From JAXLVB01 sp046329195 (GTDB lineage: Bacteria > Bacteroidota > Bacteroidia > Cytophagales > Spirosomataceae), in assembly GCA_046329195.1 (NCBI GenBank), contig JAXLVB010000001.1, positions 1,860,001 through 1,924,000 of the forward strand: a DNA stretch of 64,000 bases. The letters are read 5' to 3'. Of the stretch, positions 34,599 through 44,700 are shown in pieces. Position 1 is the first letter of the stretch, and each line of letters begins with the position of its first letter. The translations under genes were made by a program, and so were the position numbers. The notes under the pieces are model-generated. The model was not told where the DNA came from and ran no database searches. It was given only the letters and a program-made list of their open reading frames with translations.

Positions 34599-35866
34599 AC
34601 CAACGACTCACTCACCAACGTACGCCCATATACTAATCGAAAATAATACTGCTGTGACTCCTGCCAAAAGGCAATCAGCACACCCAGCACTACACTAATG
34701 ATAATCAGTCCGAGTGCATGAGGAGCATAATAATGTAGCAGCAGGAGCAAAACCGCCAAGCGAGCGTATTCGAGGTAACTAACCCAACGGCGTTGTTCTA
34801 AAATAGCGCCACAGTTAATCAAGGTGAGTAAAATGACAAGTGCAAGAACCGCTTGGATACCCAGTGGAATCACCGATTCAAACAGCAACAAGCCAAATAA
34901 CACGAATAAAGTGATACTGACTTGTCCTGTTACATAAAGACGGAGCCGAGTACTGGTGGGGTTGGCTGAGGTATGAACCGAACGAAAACGCTTCTCGGCA
35001 CGAGAGCGAATGGTTTCGTCAAAATGGGCAGGGCTACCAAAAAGGATACGGAGTTTGTTTGACCAGCCAGCTGTGTACCGAACAGCATACGCCAACTCTA
35101 CATAAAAATGAAAATGCTGCCACAAAAAACTATGACTTTCTAAGGGCTTAGTGAGGCCATACGTAGCAGGTTCGGTTTCTTCGGCAAAAGTGCCGAACAA
35201 CTTGTCCCAGATGATGAACATATCGCCGTAGTTTTTGTCGAGATAGCACTCGTTGCTGGCGTGATGTACCCGATGGTGCGAAGGTGTAACCAAAATATAC
35301 TCCACAACGCCAAGTTTGCCCACGAGCTGCGTGTGGGTAAAAAACGGGTACAAACCGTGAATCAACAGAATGGTAGTAATCATTTCGGCAGGAAAGCCAA
35401 TGATGGGTAGAACTGCCCAAAACACCGTACGCACCACTGACTGAAAAATAGTGATGCGTGCGCCTGCCGTCAGGTTAAAATCTTCGCTTTGGTGATGTAC
35501 CACATGCGCTGCCCAAAACAAGTTGATTTCGTGCCCAAAACGATGGTACCAATACCACAAAAAATCGGTACAGAGTAACAAAGTTACCCACAGCAACACA
35601 CTAGGGCGAATGTCGAAAATTGCAAAGTGTTGGTGCAGATAATCATACACAAAATAAAACCCTCCAGCCGTAAATACATCAATTAAGCGTTCGGCGATGC
35701 CCACATTAAGATTGGTAATAGTACGCTCAAAATGAAATAAGTTTAGTCTTTTTTTTCTATTGATTAAGTATTCTAAACCAATAAAAAATAAGAAAAACGG
35801 AACAGCAAAGGCCAATACATTGAGGTGCATGATGAGTACGGTTACAAGAATTTGTGTCTTTAACAA
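34595..35866 (-). CDS. Sterol desaturase/fatty acid hydroxylase family membrane protein
   Basis: A 423-residue di-iron membrane enzyme. The three histidine boxes are clear: WYHRFGHE, HVVHHQSEDFN and HHRVHHASNE, embedded between N-terminal membrane segments; the catalytic domain ends near residue 235. The C-terminal third adds at least four more hydrophobic segments, as in longer bacterial members. It would hydroxylate or desaturate a lipid chain. ATGs at 35866 and 35830 are both possible. It is translationally coupled to the peroxiredoxin-like gene. Confidence 0.87.
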   Translation of the reverse strand: MLKTQILVTVLIMHLNVLAFAVPFFLFFIGLEYLINRKKRLNLFHFERTITNLNVGIAERLIDVFTAGGFYFVYDYLHQHFAIFDIRPSVLLWVTLLLCTDFLWYWYHRFGHEINLFWAAHVVHHQSEDFNLTAGARITIFQSVVRTVFWAVLPIIGFPAEMITTILLIHGLYPFFTHTQLVGKLGVVEYILVTPSHHRVHHASNECYLDKNYGDMFIIWDKLFGTFAEETEPATYGLTKPLESHSFLWQHFHFYVELAYAVRYTAGWSNKLRILFGSPAHFDETIRSRAEKRFRSVHTSANPTSTRLRLYVTGQVSITLFVLFGLLLFESVIPLGIQAVLALVILLTLINCGAILEQRRWVSYLEYARLAVLLLLLHYYAPHALGLIIISVVLGVLIAFWQESQQYYFRLVYGRTLVSESLV

Positions 35867-35869
35867 GCT

Positions 35870-35901
35870 CCCCTGTCAGTGGCTAAAGACCCTGACAGGG
35901 G
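35870..35901. repeat. Dispersed CTGACAG hairpin repeat, third locus
   Basis: CCCCTGTCAG and CTGACAGGGG form a perfect 10-bp stem around a 12-base loop, just upstream of the fatty acid hydroxylase gene. It is the simplest member of the family seen at 16316-16620 and 29917-29995, and could act as a terminator for the upstream sulfatase operon, though no T run follows. Confidence 0.75.
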
Positions 35902-35978
35902 TAGAGAAATTGCCCAGCGAGGTGGCGTTTAGTAGAGTCTGAGCTATCAAGTTTTTGTTTAACAAAATAGGATCAATT

Positions 35979-36680
35979 TTATTTAGCCAACGCTTGCTCC
36001 AGCGTGGGTTGTAAGTCTGCAATGCCTGCCTTTTTCAGAACTGGGCTGCCCTGTTTGTACACAATCAAGTATGGAAATCCCGTAACGGTTTTCAAAGAGG
36101 CAATCAATTCGGGGTTTTCTTCCAGTTCTAATTCGATGATTTTCAGGCTGCTACCATGCTCTTGGCGTAAAGCTTCGAGAATAGGCTTCACTTTTTTACA
36201 AGCTCCGCAAAACTTAGAACCAATGTCCACCAACACCAAATCATGGGTAGTTACGGTTTCTTGAAAAGAGGCCAGAGAGATGCCCTTTTCGGCTGTTGTA
36301 AAAATAGGCCTGCCGCTACCTACCCAATTGCCGATGCCTTTTTCTAAGTCATATACTTCTTTAAAACCTCGATTGCGTAAGTCTTTCGACAAAGCCGAGC
36401 TTCGTCCGTTTTGAATAGAATACACAAAAACAGGCTTGCTGGGGTCGAGTGCTTTGATGCGTTGTTCGTAGTCTGAGGTTTGGAGGGTGAAATTGATAGC
36501 ACCATGTAAATGATTCAAAGCAAACTCTTCAGGACTGCGGGCATCAATCAACTGTGGTTTAGGCTGTTGACTGAGTTTGGTTGCAAATTCTTCCAAGGGT
36601 GTAAGTTTGGACGTTTCTTGTGCAGCAACTACGCTTGCTATGCACATCAACGCCATAGCAAAAGTGTTTTTTAGTCTCAT
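35979..36680 (-). CDS. Secreted rhodanese-like/thioredoxin fusion protein
   Basis: A 233-residue exported protein (signal ends in SVVAAQ). Residues ~25-115 are a rhodanese domain (LIDARSPEEFALNHLHGAINF, VFVYSIQNGRSSALSKDL), but the active-site Cys of the VYC-loop is Ser, so it cannot carry a persulfide. Residues ~130-233 are a thioredoxin domain with FCGACKKVKPILEAL and the cis-Pro segment TGFPYLIVYKQG. The mature protein has no Met and only the two CGAC cysteines. It follows the sulfatase genes by 32 bases and probably handles redox chemistry of the sulfur region in the periplasm. Confidence 0.88.
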   Translation of the reverse strand: MRLKNTFAMALMCIASVVAAQETSKLTPLEEFATKLSQQPKPQLIDARSPEEFALNHLHGAINFTLQTSDYEQRIKALDPSKPVFVYSIQNGRSSALSKDLRNRGFKEVYDLEKGIGNWVGSGRPIFTTAEKGISLASFQETVTTHDLVLVDIGSKFCGACKKVKPILEALRQEHGSSLKIIELELEENPELIASLKTVTGFPYLIVYKQGSPVLKKAGIADLQPTLEQALAK

Positions 36681-36712
36681 TTTTCGATTTGTTTAGTATG
36701 CTTGAAATTTAT

Positions 36713-38356
36713 TTAATTAGCTGCGGCTCGGGCTTGTCCACGTTGGGGCAACAAAGGAGTAGCTGGCTTGATTTTGTCGTAGTCCACCACGCCGTTTTGG
36801 TGAGCCCATTCAAAGTAGAGTTTAGACAATTCATCTACCACCAGCGAATTGCGGTTGGCTACGTTTTGATTTTCGCCACGGTCGGCTTCGATGTCGTAGA
36901 GTTCCCATGTGTAGCTGGGATAAATCGAAACTAATTTCCACTTGCCTTTACGAACGGCTCGATTGCCTGCTCGCTCCCAGAATATTGGCTGTTCACGATT
37001 CAATTCTTGTCCGTTAAAAAACAGATTGGTCAGGCTTTTGCCAGGCAAGGGGTTGGTTTTTACGTTGTCGTAACTGTCGGGGTATTTTACGCCTGCCAAT
37101 TCGTAGAAAGTGGGGGCTAAGTCAATCAAATGGGCGGTACCTTTGGCAATACTGCCTGCTTTGATTTTGGCAGGAAACCACGCTATCAAGGGTGAACTGA
37201 TGCCACCTTCGTAAGCGAATGATTTGAACGAGCGAAAAGGCGTATTAGACACATAAGACCAATTTTTTCCCTGCGACTCAAACGAACCTGCCGTGCCCAC
37301 AGGGCCTTTATTGTTACCAGCCCGATTGCCATAATGTGCCACATCTTCGGCAGGAGCGCCGTTGTCGGAAATAAAGACAATCAGCGTGTTATCGTCTTTT
37401 TTGAGTTCTTTTAACTTATCCAACAGTTTTCCGATGCCTTGGTCGGCTCGGTCAAGTACAGCGGCATAGACTTCCATTTTGGCCTTCCACAGCTGCTTTT
37501 CTTCAAAAGTGAGATTATCCCAATCGGGTACGTCGGCATCACGAATCGCTGCTGCATCGGCTTGTTTTTGGGTAATGATGCCTAATTTTACCTGACGAGC
37601 TAAGCGTTCTTTGCGGAGCACATCCCAACCCGCATCGTATTTGCCTCGGTACTTAGCAATGTCTTCAGGCAGGGCTTGCAATGGCCAATGCGGAGCGGTG
37701 TAGGCGAGGTACAAGAAAAACGGTTTTTGTTCTTTGCTTTGCTCGTCTAAAAATTTCAACGCATGATTGGTGATTTCATCAGTGAAATAATAGCTGTTGG
37801 GCTTGGGGTTTTGGCGTTGGTTATCTTCCAAAATAACCACTGGATATTTTCTTCCCAATGGCAATGGGTCGGCGTTGAAGTAGTTGGCGCCGCCACCAAT
37901 TACGCCGTAAAAACGGTCAAACCCTCGTTGTTTGGGCCACGCCAAACTATCGTTACCCACGTGCCATTTGCCCGAAAGCAAAGTTGAATAACCTGCTTGT
38001 TTGAGTACTTCGCCGAAGGTCAACGACTCTTTGTTCAGAAAGCCTTGATAGGGTGGCAAACCCAAATTGACATCGAAATAGCCGACCCCTGCTTTGTGCG
38101 GATATTGCCCCGTAAGGAGCGATGCACGGGTAGGCGCACAGATGGAGTTATTATAAAACTCTTTCAGGCGAAGTCCGCCGTAGGCCAATTTGTCAATGTT
38201 AGAAGTCTGAATTTCAGAGCCATAAGCCCCGAGGTCAGAATAGCCCATGTCGTCCACCATCACAAGAATGATGTTCGGTTTTTGTGGCGTTTGGGCAAAT
38301 AGCCCCCAACCCCCAAAGGAGACTATCAAAAATGAGAACAGAATGATTCTTTTCAT
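36713..38356 (-). CDS. Arylsulfatase A-type sulfatase (1)
   Basis: About 547 residues from the ATG at 38356, which begins the signal peptide KRIILFSFLIVSFGGWGLFAQ. The metal site VDDMGYSDLGAYG is near residues 34-46, and the CAPTR of the sulfatase signature (CxPxR) is at residues 73-77, where Cys73 must be turned into formylglycine. GKWHVGNDS, FISDNGAPAED and AFYEGGISSPLIAW-like segments follow. Cys73 is the only Cys in the protein. It releases sulfate from organic sulfate esters in the periplasm or at the surface. It lies in the operon with a second sulfatase, SusD, SusC and the activating enzyme. Confidence 0.93.
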   Translation of the reverse strand: MKRIILFSFLIVSFGGWGLFAQTPQKPNIILVMVDDMGYSDLGAYGSEIQTSNIDKLAYGGLRLKEFYNNSICAPTRASLLTGQYPHKAGVGYFDVNLGLPPYQGFLNKESLTFGEVLKQAGYSTLLSGKWHVGNDSLAWPKQRGFDRFYGVIGGGANYFNADPLPLGRKYPVVILEDNQRQNPKPNSYYFTDEITNHALKFLDEQSKEQKPFFLYLAYTAPHWPLQALPEDIAKYRGKYDAGWDVLRKERLARQVKLGIITQKQADAAAIRDADVPDWDNLTFEEKQLWKAKMEVYAAVLDRADQGIGKLLDKLKELKKDDNTLIVFISDNGAPAEDVAHYGNRAGNNKGPVGTAGSFESQGKNWSYVSNTPFRSFKSFAYEGGISSPLIAWFPAKIKAGSIAKGTAHLIDLAPTFYELAGVKYPDSYDNVKTNPLPGKSLTNLFFNGQELNREQPIFWERAGNRAVRKGKWKLVSIYPSYTWELYDIEADRGENQNVANRNSLVVDELSKLYFEWAHQNGVVDYDKIKPATPLLPQRGQARAAAN

Positions 38357-38369
38357 TGGAATGAATGGG

Positions 38370-40073
38370 TTACTGTCTTCCACCGCTCACTTGGGCAGGA
38401 CGATTGTTCGGGTTTTGACTTAAGTTCGAATTATTGATTGGATTACCGCCTCCGCCGCCACCCGGCAAGCCTTGATTGGCAGGGCGGAGTTTGTCATACG
38501 GCTCTACATCAGTGCGTTTGGCCCATGCTTCATAGTCGGCATTGAGTTCTTTTACTACGTCAGGATTTTGCGTAGCTACATCCGTCGTTTCGCCTCTATC
38601 TTTCTCAATATCATAGAGTTGCCATTTTTTCTCAGGATATAGAGAAACAATTTTCCACTTGCCTTTCCGCACGGCTCTATTGCCGCCTCGCTCCCAAAAA
38701 ATGGGTTGTTGACGAGCCCATTCAGGGTTTTGAAAAAGCAATGGAGTCAGGCTCTCGCCTACCAGTGGATTGGTTTTTACGCCGTTGTAGGTTTCAGGAT
38801 AGGGGATACCTGCTACGTCATAAAAAGTCGGGGCTAAGTCAATGAGGTGTGCTGTACCTTTGGCAATCGTTCCTGCTTTGATTTTGGCAGGATACCACGC
38901 AATGAAAGGCGAACTGATGCCGCCCTCATGCGAAGTAGCTTTGTAGTTTCGGAAGGGGGTATTCGACACATACGCCCAGTTTTGTTCTTGGTAATCGTAT
39001 GAACCAGCCGAACCAATAGGGCCTGAATTACGTGGCGGACGGCGTTGTCCGAGTTTGTTCAAGCCGCCTTGCGCACCATTGTCTGAAATGATGAAAATCA
39101 GCGTATTGTCGTCTTTTTTGAGCCGTTTGAGTTCGTCCAAAATACGACCGATGTTCTGGTCGGCACGGTCCACCATAGCAGCATAGACTTCCATTTTGCG
39201 TTGCCAACGTTCTTTTTCGTCGTAGGTGAGGCTTTCCCATTCCACTACTTCGGGGTCTCGTTTTGCAATGGTTTGCTGAGGGCTGGCAATGCCTAATTCG
39301 ACTTGTTTTTTGAGGCGCAGTACTCGTAACGAATCCCAACCCAAGGCGTATTTCCCTTTGTACTTGGCAATGTCCTCGGCAGGAGCTTGCAAAGGCCAGT
39401 GGGGAGCATTAAACGCCAAATACAAGAAAAATGGCTTGTCTTTCGACTCGTTGATGTACTGAATGGCATGATTACCAATCTCGTCGGTGAGGTATCTGTT
39501 GGGTTCGAGGTTAATCTTTTTATTGTTTTCTACTAACTCTACAGGCGGCACTTTGTCGGGGTAAGGAGCAATGTCATAATAGTTGCTAGCTCCACCGATA
39601 AACCCATAAAAACGGTCAAAACCACGATGATTGGGCCAATAGAGGCTATCGTTACCCACGTGCCATTTGCCAGTGAGATAGGTGTTGTAACCTGCTTGTT
39701 TGAGTACTTCGCCAAACGTCAGCGATTCTTTGTTGAGCCAACCTTGATAGGCCGGAAGCCCCAAGTTTACGTTGAAATAACCTACGCCTGCCTTGTGCGG
39801 ATACTGCCCTGTAATCAAAGAAGCACGGGTAGGTGCACAGATAGAGTTGTTGTAAAACTCCCGCAATCGTAACCCCCCAAAAGCCAGTTTGTCAATATTG
39901 GGTGTGTTGATTTCGGAACCATACGCCCCGAAGTCGGAGAATCCCAAATCGTCCACCATAATGAGAATGATATTAGGTTTGGCCGCAATGGGGGCTTTGG
40001 CCTTTTTTTGGGCGAAAAGCCTATCGCTTCCGAAAAAGACGACAAGTGCCAGCAAGAGAATGATTTTTCTCAT
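38370..40073 (-). CDS. Arylsulfatase A-type sulfatase (2)
   Basis: About 567 residues from the ATG at 40073 (signal RKIILLLALVVFFGSDRLFAQ). It is a close paralogue of the neighbouring sulfatase, with the metal pair in VDDLGFSDFGAYG, CAPTR with Cys79 as formylglycine precursor, GKWHVGNDS and IISDNGAQGG. Cys79 is the only cysteine. The C-terminus adds a Gly/Asn/Pro-rich tail (GGGGGGNPINNSNLSQ). The start is 13 bases after the SusD stop and the gene ends 13 bases before the next sulfatase, so they form one operon. Confidence 0.93.
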   Translation of the reverse strand: MRKIILLLALVVFFGSDRLFAQKKAKAPIAAKPNIILIMVDDLGFSDFGAYGSEINTPNIDKLAFGGLRLREFYNNSICAPTRASLITGQYPHKAGVGYFNVNLGLPAYQGWLNKESLTFGEVLKQAGYNTYLTGKWHVGNDSLYWPNHRGFDRFYGFIGGASNYYDIAPYPDKVPPVELVENNKKINLEPNRYLTDEIGNHAIQYINESKDKPFFLYLAFNAPHWPLQAPAEDIAKYKGKYALGWDSLRVLRLKKQVELGIASPQQTIAKRDPEVVEWESLTYDEKERWQRKMEVYAAMVDRADQNIGRILDELKRLKKDDNTLIFIISDNGAQGGLNKLGQRRPPRNSGPIGSAGSYDYQEQNWAYVSNTPFRNYKATSHEGGISSPFIAWYPAKIKAGTIAKGTAHLIDLAPTFYDVAGIPYPETYNGVKTNPLVGESLTPLLFQNPEWARQQPIFWERGGNRAVRKGKWKIVSLYPEKKWQLYDIEKDRGETTDVATQNPDVVKELNADYEAWAKRTDVEPYDKLRPANQGLPGGGGGGNPINNSNLSQNPNNRPAQVSGGRQ

Positions 40074-40086
40074 CGTTGTAGTTAGT

Positions 40087-41643
40087 TTACCAACCTGGGT
40101 TTTGGGTGAGCTTAGGGTTATTATCAATTTCAGATTGCGGAATTGGATACAGCCGGTGTTTATCCGTTGCATTGGTTTTTCCAGCAGTTTGAAGATTCTT
40201 TACAAACGTACTGTTACCATTCCCATCTTTTTGGCGAATCAGATCAAACCAACGTTGGTATTCAAACACCAACTCCAAACGGCGGTCTAAGTAGAGTGAA
40301 TCCCTAAATTGATTTTTGGTCAGATTGGGAGTCAGATTGGCCAAACCTGCACGATTACGCACTCGATTGAGCGATTTGTACGCCTTGGCGGTGGGGCCGT
40401 TGGCTTCGTTTTCAGCTTCGGCATGAATCAATAACAATTCGGCATAACGAATAATAGCCACATTGGCCGCCGACTCGCTCGTGGTAGCAGTTGAGGCGGG
40501 GTCCCAGGTTTTGTTGAAAAAAGGCGTTGAATCGTTGGGGAAAGCAGGATTCGTAATGGGTAAAGCGTATTTTCTGCCGTTGGTCGGGCTGACAAAATTG
40601 GTCACAAACGTCACTCGTTTTCTTTTGTCATTGTTATTGTACAGTTTGTAGACGCTAAAGTATTTGTCGTTGCCTTTGGTATAAAACCGCACCATATCGG
40701 CATAGCTGCCTACCAATCCAGGCACCGCTGTCAGGATGGAGCGTGAATTTTGCCCATTGCCTTGGCTTAGGGAGCCTGACTTAAATTGAGCTGAGAAAAT
40801 ATGTTCTACGCCATTTTTAGAAGTAGGCAAAAACACGTCGGCGTAGTTGCTGAACAAATTATAACCATAAGTACCCGTACCGCCATCGGCTGCCGAAAGC
40901 ACTTCTTCAGCCTTTTTGACGGCATCTTGGTAGTGGCTATTGATGTTGAGCGGTAACGATGCTTTGGTCAGATAAACTTTTGCCAACAGCGCTTTAGCGG
41001 CTCCTTGTGTAGCTCTGCCTACATCAGGCGAGCTGTAAGAGGCAGGCAAGGCTTCAGCCGCCTCAGTCAAATCCTTTTCGATTTGGGCATAAACCTGTGC
41101 CGAAGCAGTACGCTCTACGGCGTAATCGGCGGCGGTAATGTATTTTTGATATTCAGTGATGAGCGGCACATCCCCATAGAGTCGTACCAGATTAAAATAG
41201 TATAGAGCTCTCAAAAACTTCGCTTCGCCTATCAAGCGGGCTTTGAGTTTGGTATCAAAATCAATCGTTGGTATCTTTTCCAAGGCTACGTTAGCTCGTT
41301 TAATGGCAGCATAGTGCTGTTGCCAAATTTCATACACTCGCAAGTTTCCCGTTGAATGCGACAGCACCGCTAATGAGCGTACGTCAGCATTGAAGGCACC
41401 TGGACCTGGGTCTTCGTCGTCGCCTGCGAAGTTCATACCTGTGTTAAACAGCGTGTTGTAAGGCGTTTGACCGGGGGCATTGAGCAGCCAATAAATGGCA
41501 TTGATGGCATTGACTGCATCGGTTTGTGTTTTGTAAAACTGCTCTTCAGAAATAATAGATTCGGGACTTTCGGTCAAAAACTCTTTGCACGAGGTGATCG
41601 TCAGGGTCAAGACTGCCATCACGGACAGGTGTATTTTCTTCAT
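40087..41643 (-). CDS. SusD/RagB-family substrate-binding lipoprotein
   Basis: About 518 residues from the ATG at 41643. The lipobox LTITSC-KE ends the signal peptide; the TPR-like SusD body follows (EEQFYKTQTDAVNAINAIYW, EAKFLRALYYFNLVRLYGDVPLI, RYAELLLIHAEAENEANG, LNRVRNRAGL, FRDSLYLDRRLELVFEYQRWFDLIR, YPIPQSEIDNNPKLTQNPGW). It sits on the outer-membrane surface and delivers a ligand to the SusC channel encoded just upstream. Its only mature-chain Cys is the lipidated one. Confidence 0.93.
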   Translation of the reverse strand: MKKIHLSVMAVLTLTITSCKEFLTESPESIISEEQFYKTQTDAVNAINAIYWLLNAPGQTPYNTLFNTGMNFAGDDEDPGPGAFNADVRSLAVLSHSTGNLRVYEIWQQHYAAIKRANVALEKIPTIDFDTKLKARLIGEAKFLRALYYFNLVRLYGDVPLITEYQKYITAADYAVERTASAQVYAQIEKDLTEAAEALPASYSSPDVGRATQGAAKALLAKVYLTKASLPLNINSHYQDAVKKAEEVLSAADGGTGTYGYNLFSNYADVFLPTSKNGVEHIFSAQFKSGSLSQGNGQNSRSILTAVPGLVGSYADMVRFYTKGNDKYFSVYKLYNNNDKRKRVTFVTNFVSPTNGRKYALPITNPAFPNDSTPFFNKTWDPASTATTSESAANVAIIRYAELLLIHAEAENEANGPTAKAYKSLNRVRNRAGLANLTPNLTKNQFRDSLYLDRRLELVFEYQRWFDLIRQKDGNGNSTFVKNLQTAGKTNATDKHRLYPIPQSEIDNNPKLTQNPGW

Positions 41644-41744
41644 GGGGGAAGAAATTCTCCAACGCTCCGTAGAGACTATACGTAGAGGCAATTTATATAA
41701 GGTTGACTTCATGGTAACTTTGTGGAAAATGTTAGTAACAAGGA

Positions 41745-44700
41745 TTAAAGTGAGAGTGAGAGTCCCACTTGATACGAACTGTTGTTAGGATACACGCCTG
41801 AATCTACGCCACGGTTGATGAGCGACTGCCCGTTCAGACTTACTTCAGGGTCGAAACCCGTGTAATTGGTCCATGTGAAAGCGTTTTGCGCTGATACATA
41901 GATTCTTAGGTTGCGAATGCCAGCCTTTTGTAATAACAGTTTGGGGAAGTTGTAGCCCAGCGATATGTTCTTCAAGCGCACATAGGAACCACCTTCGATG
42001 AAACGGTCAGCCAGGGTAATGGCAGGGTCTTGGTACGCCGCCTTCACATCCGTTTGGGTATTGGTAGGTGTCCAACGGTTCAACAAGTCCCTCGACCCAT
42101 TCACATAACCCGAACCCAGTTCGAGGTTGGCACGGTTGGCATTGTAAATTTTACCACCTAACACGCCCTGAAAGAAAATAGAAAGGTCAAAGCCCTTGTA
42201 ATTGAAGGTATTGGTCAAGCCCAAACTCAGACCCGGCTGATTGGCTATGACGATGCGGTCGCCTGCTTGGGTAATCTGCCCGTCGCCGTCAATGTCTTTG
42301 TATTTTTGACCACCGGGGTTTTTATTGGCTTGCGGTGTTAATGCTTTATCACCCGACTGAATGACTCCATCGGTTTGATACACAATAAAAGACCCTACAG
42401 GGTAGCCCACTTTGGCAATAGAAGGCGAAGAGATGCTCGGAATAATTTGCGTGACACCGTCGCCGAGGCTGAGAATTTCGTTTTTGTTAGATGAAAAAAT
42501 AAAAATGGTGTTCCATTTTAATGCCCCCGTGAGGTTGCGAGAATTGACAGACAGCTCTACGCCTTTGTTAGACACCGACCCAATGTTCTGGTAAATCGAA
42601 GCCAATTGCCCCGCCGAAGTATCTGCTAATCCCGAAGTACCCGGCACTGTGCGAGTAAGTAGCAAGTCGGTTGTTTTTTTGTAGTAATAATCTGCTACTA
42701 CCAAAATACGGTTGTTCAACAAACCAAAGTCTATCCCAAAGTCCACCTGAAAGGTTTTTTCCCAGCTCAAATTTGGATTGGGCACACTGGTAGGCGCATA
42801 ACCCGAAACGGTTGTATTGGAGAAATTATAGCGAAAATAACCCAACTGCGACAATGACTGGTAGGTAGGAATGGCTTGGTTGCCTGTTAGCCCTGCGCTC
42901 AATCTGGCTTTAAGATTTGTAATGGTTTTCACATTGGCAAAAAACGGCTCGTTGGCAATGTTCCAGCCTAAGGCTGCTGAGGGAAAATAACCCCATTTGT
43001 TGCCTTCACCAAAGCGAGAAGAGCCGTCGGCACGGAGCGTGAAGGTGGCCAAATACTTGTCGTTGAAGGCATAATTGACTCGCCCCAGCACCGAAGCCAA
43101 CGACCACTTTTGAGCATTAGAACTCGGTGTCCGATTAGTTATACCCGTTCCTAAGTTGTTGTACGTAAAGGCATCAGTCGCAAACCCTGCCGCTTCTGCT
43201 GTAAACGACTTTGACTCCGATTGCTGGGCGGTAAAACCAGCTACGGCATTGATTTTATGTTTACCTGCAATGATTTTGTCGTAGCTCAACGTGTTCTCGT
43301 TCAGCCAGTTGACCGTCGAAACTGATCCTATAGTGGCCAAACCTTGCAATTGTTGCCCTTCGCCTGTGTAACTGGGTAAGTAGCGATTTTGGCGGTTATC
43401 CACGATGTCGGCACCTACCAATACCTTCAACTTTAGGTCTTTAATGATTTCGTAATTACCCGCAATGTTGCCCAAAATCCGATTGGTTTTGGTGTCGTTG
43501 AGTTGGTTGTAAAGCGAGTTAATAGGATTTTGGAGTGAAGTTTCAAAAGGGCTGTTGATCACAAAAGTGCCGTCGGTACGATAAATTGGCAGCGAAGGTG
43601 GTGCAATCAATAAATTTCCCGTAATACCCGAAGGGGCTACCTTAGAAGTAATTCGGCTGGCTGTGATACTACTTGTAATTCTAAACTTGCGACTGTATTC
43701 ATGGTCAATGTTGAAGGTAGCCGAATAGCGTTTGAAATCGGTATTTTGCAGAATCCCGTCTTGGCTAAAATAATTGCCCGAAATCGAAAAACGAGTGCGT
43801 TCCGAACCTGCTTGTAGCGAAATACTGTGGCTCTGCATAGGCGCTTGGCGAAAAGCCGCTGCCTGCCAGTCGGTGCCTACGCCTGCTGTATCGAGCGAAT
43901 AGCCAGACACGCTGGGTAGTGTAACCGTTTTACCTGAGTTTTGTGCGGCATCTTTCCGTAGCTGCCACCATTCAGCGGCGTTTAGTAATGGAATGGTACG
44001 AATGACATTTTGTACCCCGTAATATGACTCATAATTGATAGTCGAACGATTTTTTGAGCCATTCTTAGTGGTAATAATAATCACTCCATTAGCTCCTCTT
44101 GAACCATAAATCGCTGTAGCCGAAGCATCTTTCAATACATCAATAGACTCAATATCAGCGGTGTTGAGGGTAGAAAGTGGGTTGATTTTAGCTCCACTGG
44201 TGACACCCGCATCGTTAAGCGAATAATCGTTGTTGATCGGAAAACCGTCAACTACATACAGCGGGTCGCTACCTGCTGTGATGGAGTTGTTTCCCCGAAT
44301 CTGTACGCTTACGCCTCCGCCTGGTTGCCCTGAGGTTTGTGTGACAATGGCTCCCGCTACTGACCCTTGCAACAGTCGCTCTACCGAAGCCACAGGTTGA
44401 CCTTTGATTTCGGATGGTACTGACGAAATGGACCCTGTGATGTCGCTGCGTTTTTGTGTGCCATATCCCACTACAACCAGTTCATCGAGCCGAGTCCTGC
44501 TCTCCTCTAAGGCTACTTCGATGGTATTGCCTTCGGCAATTACTTCACGAGATAAATAACCGATGTAGTTGACAATCAGTGTAAAAGGGAGTTTTTGGCC
44601 CGTGCGGAGCGTAAACCGCCCGTTGGCATCCGTAATAGCACCGTTAGTTGTCCCTTTGATTTGTACCGAAGCCCCAATGAGACCTTCTTTAGTGCGTTCG

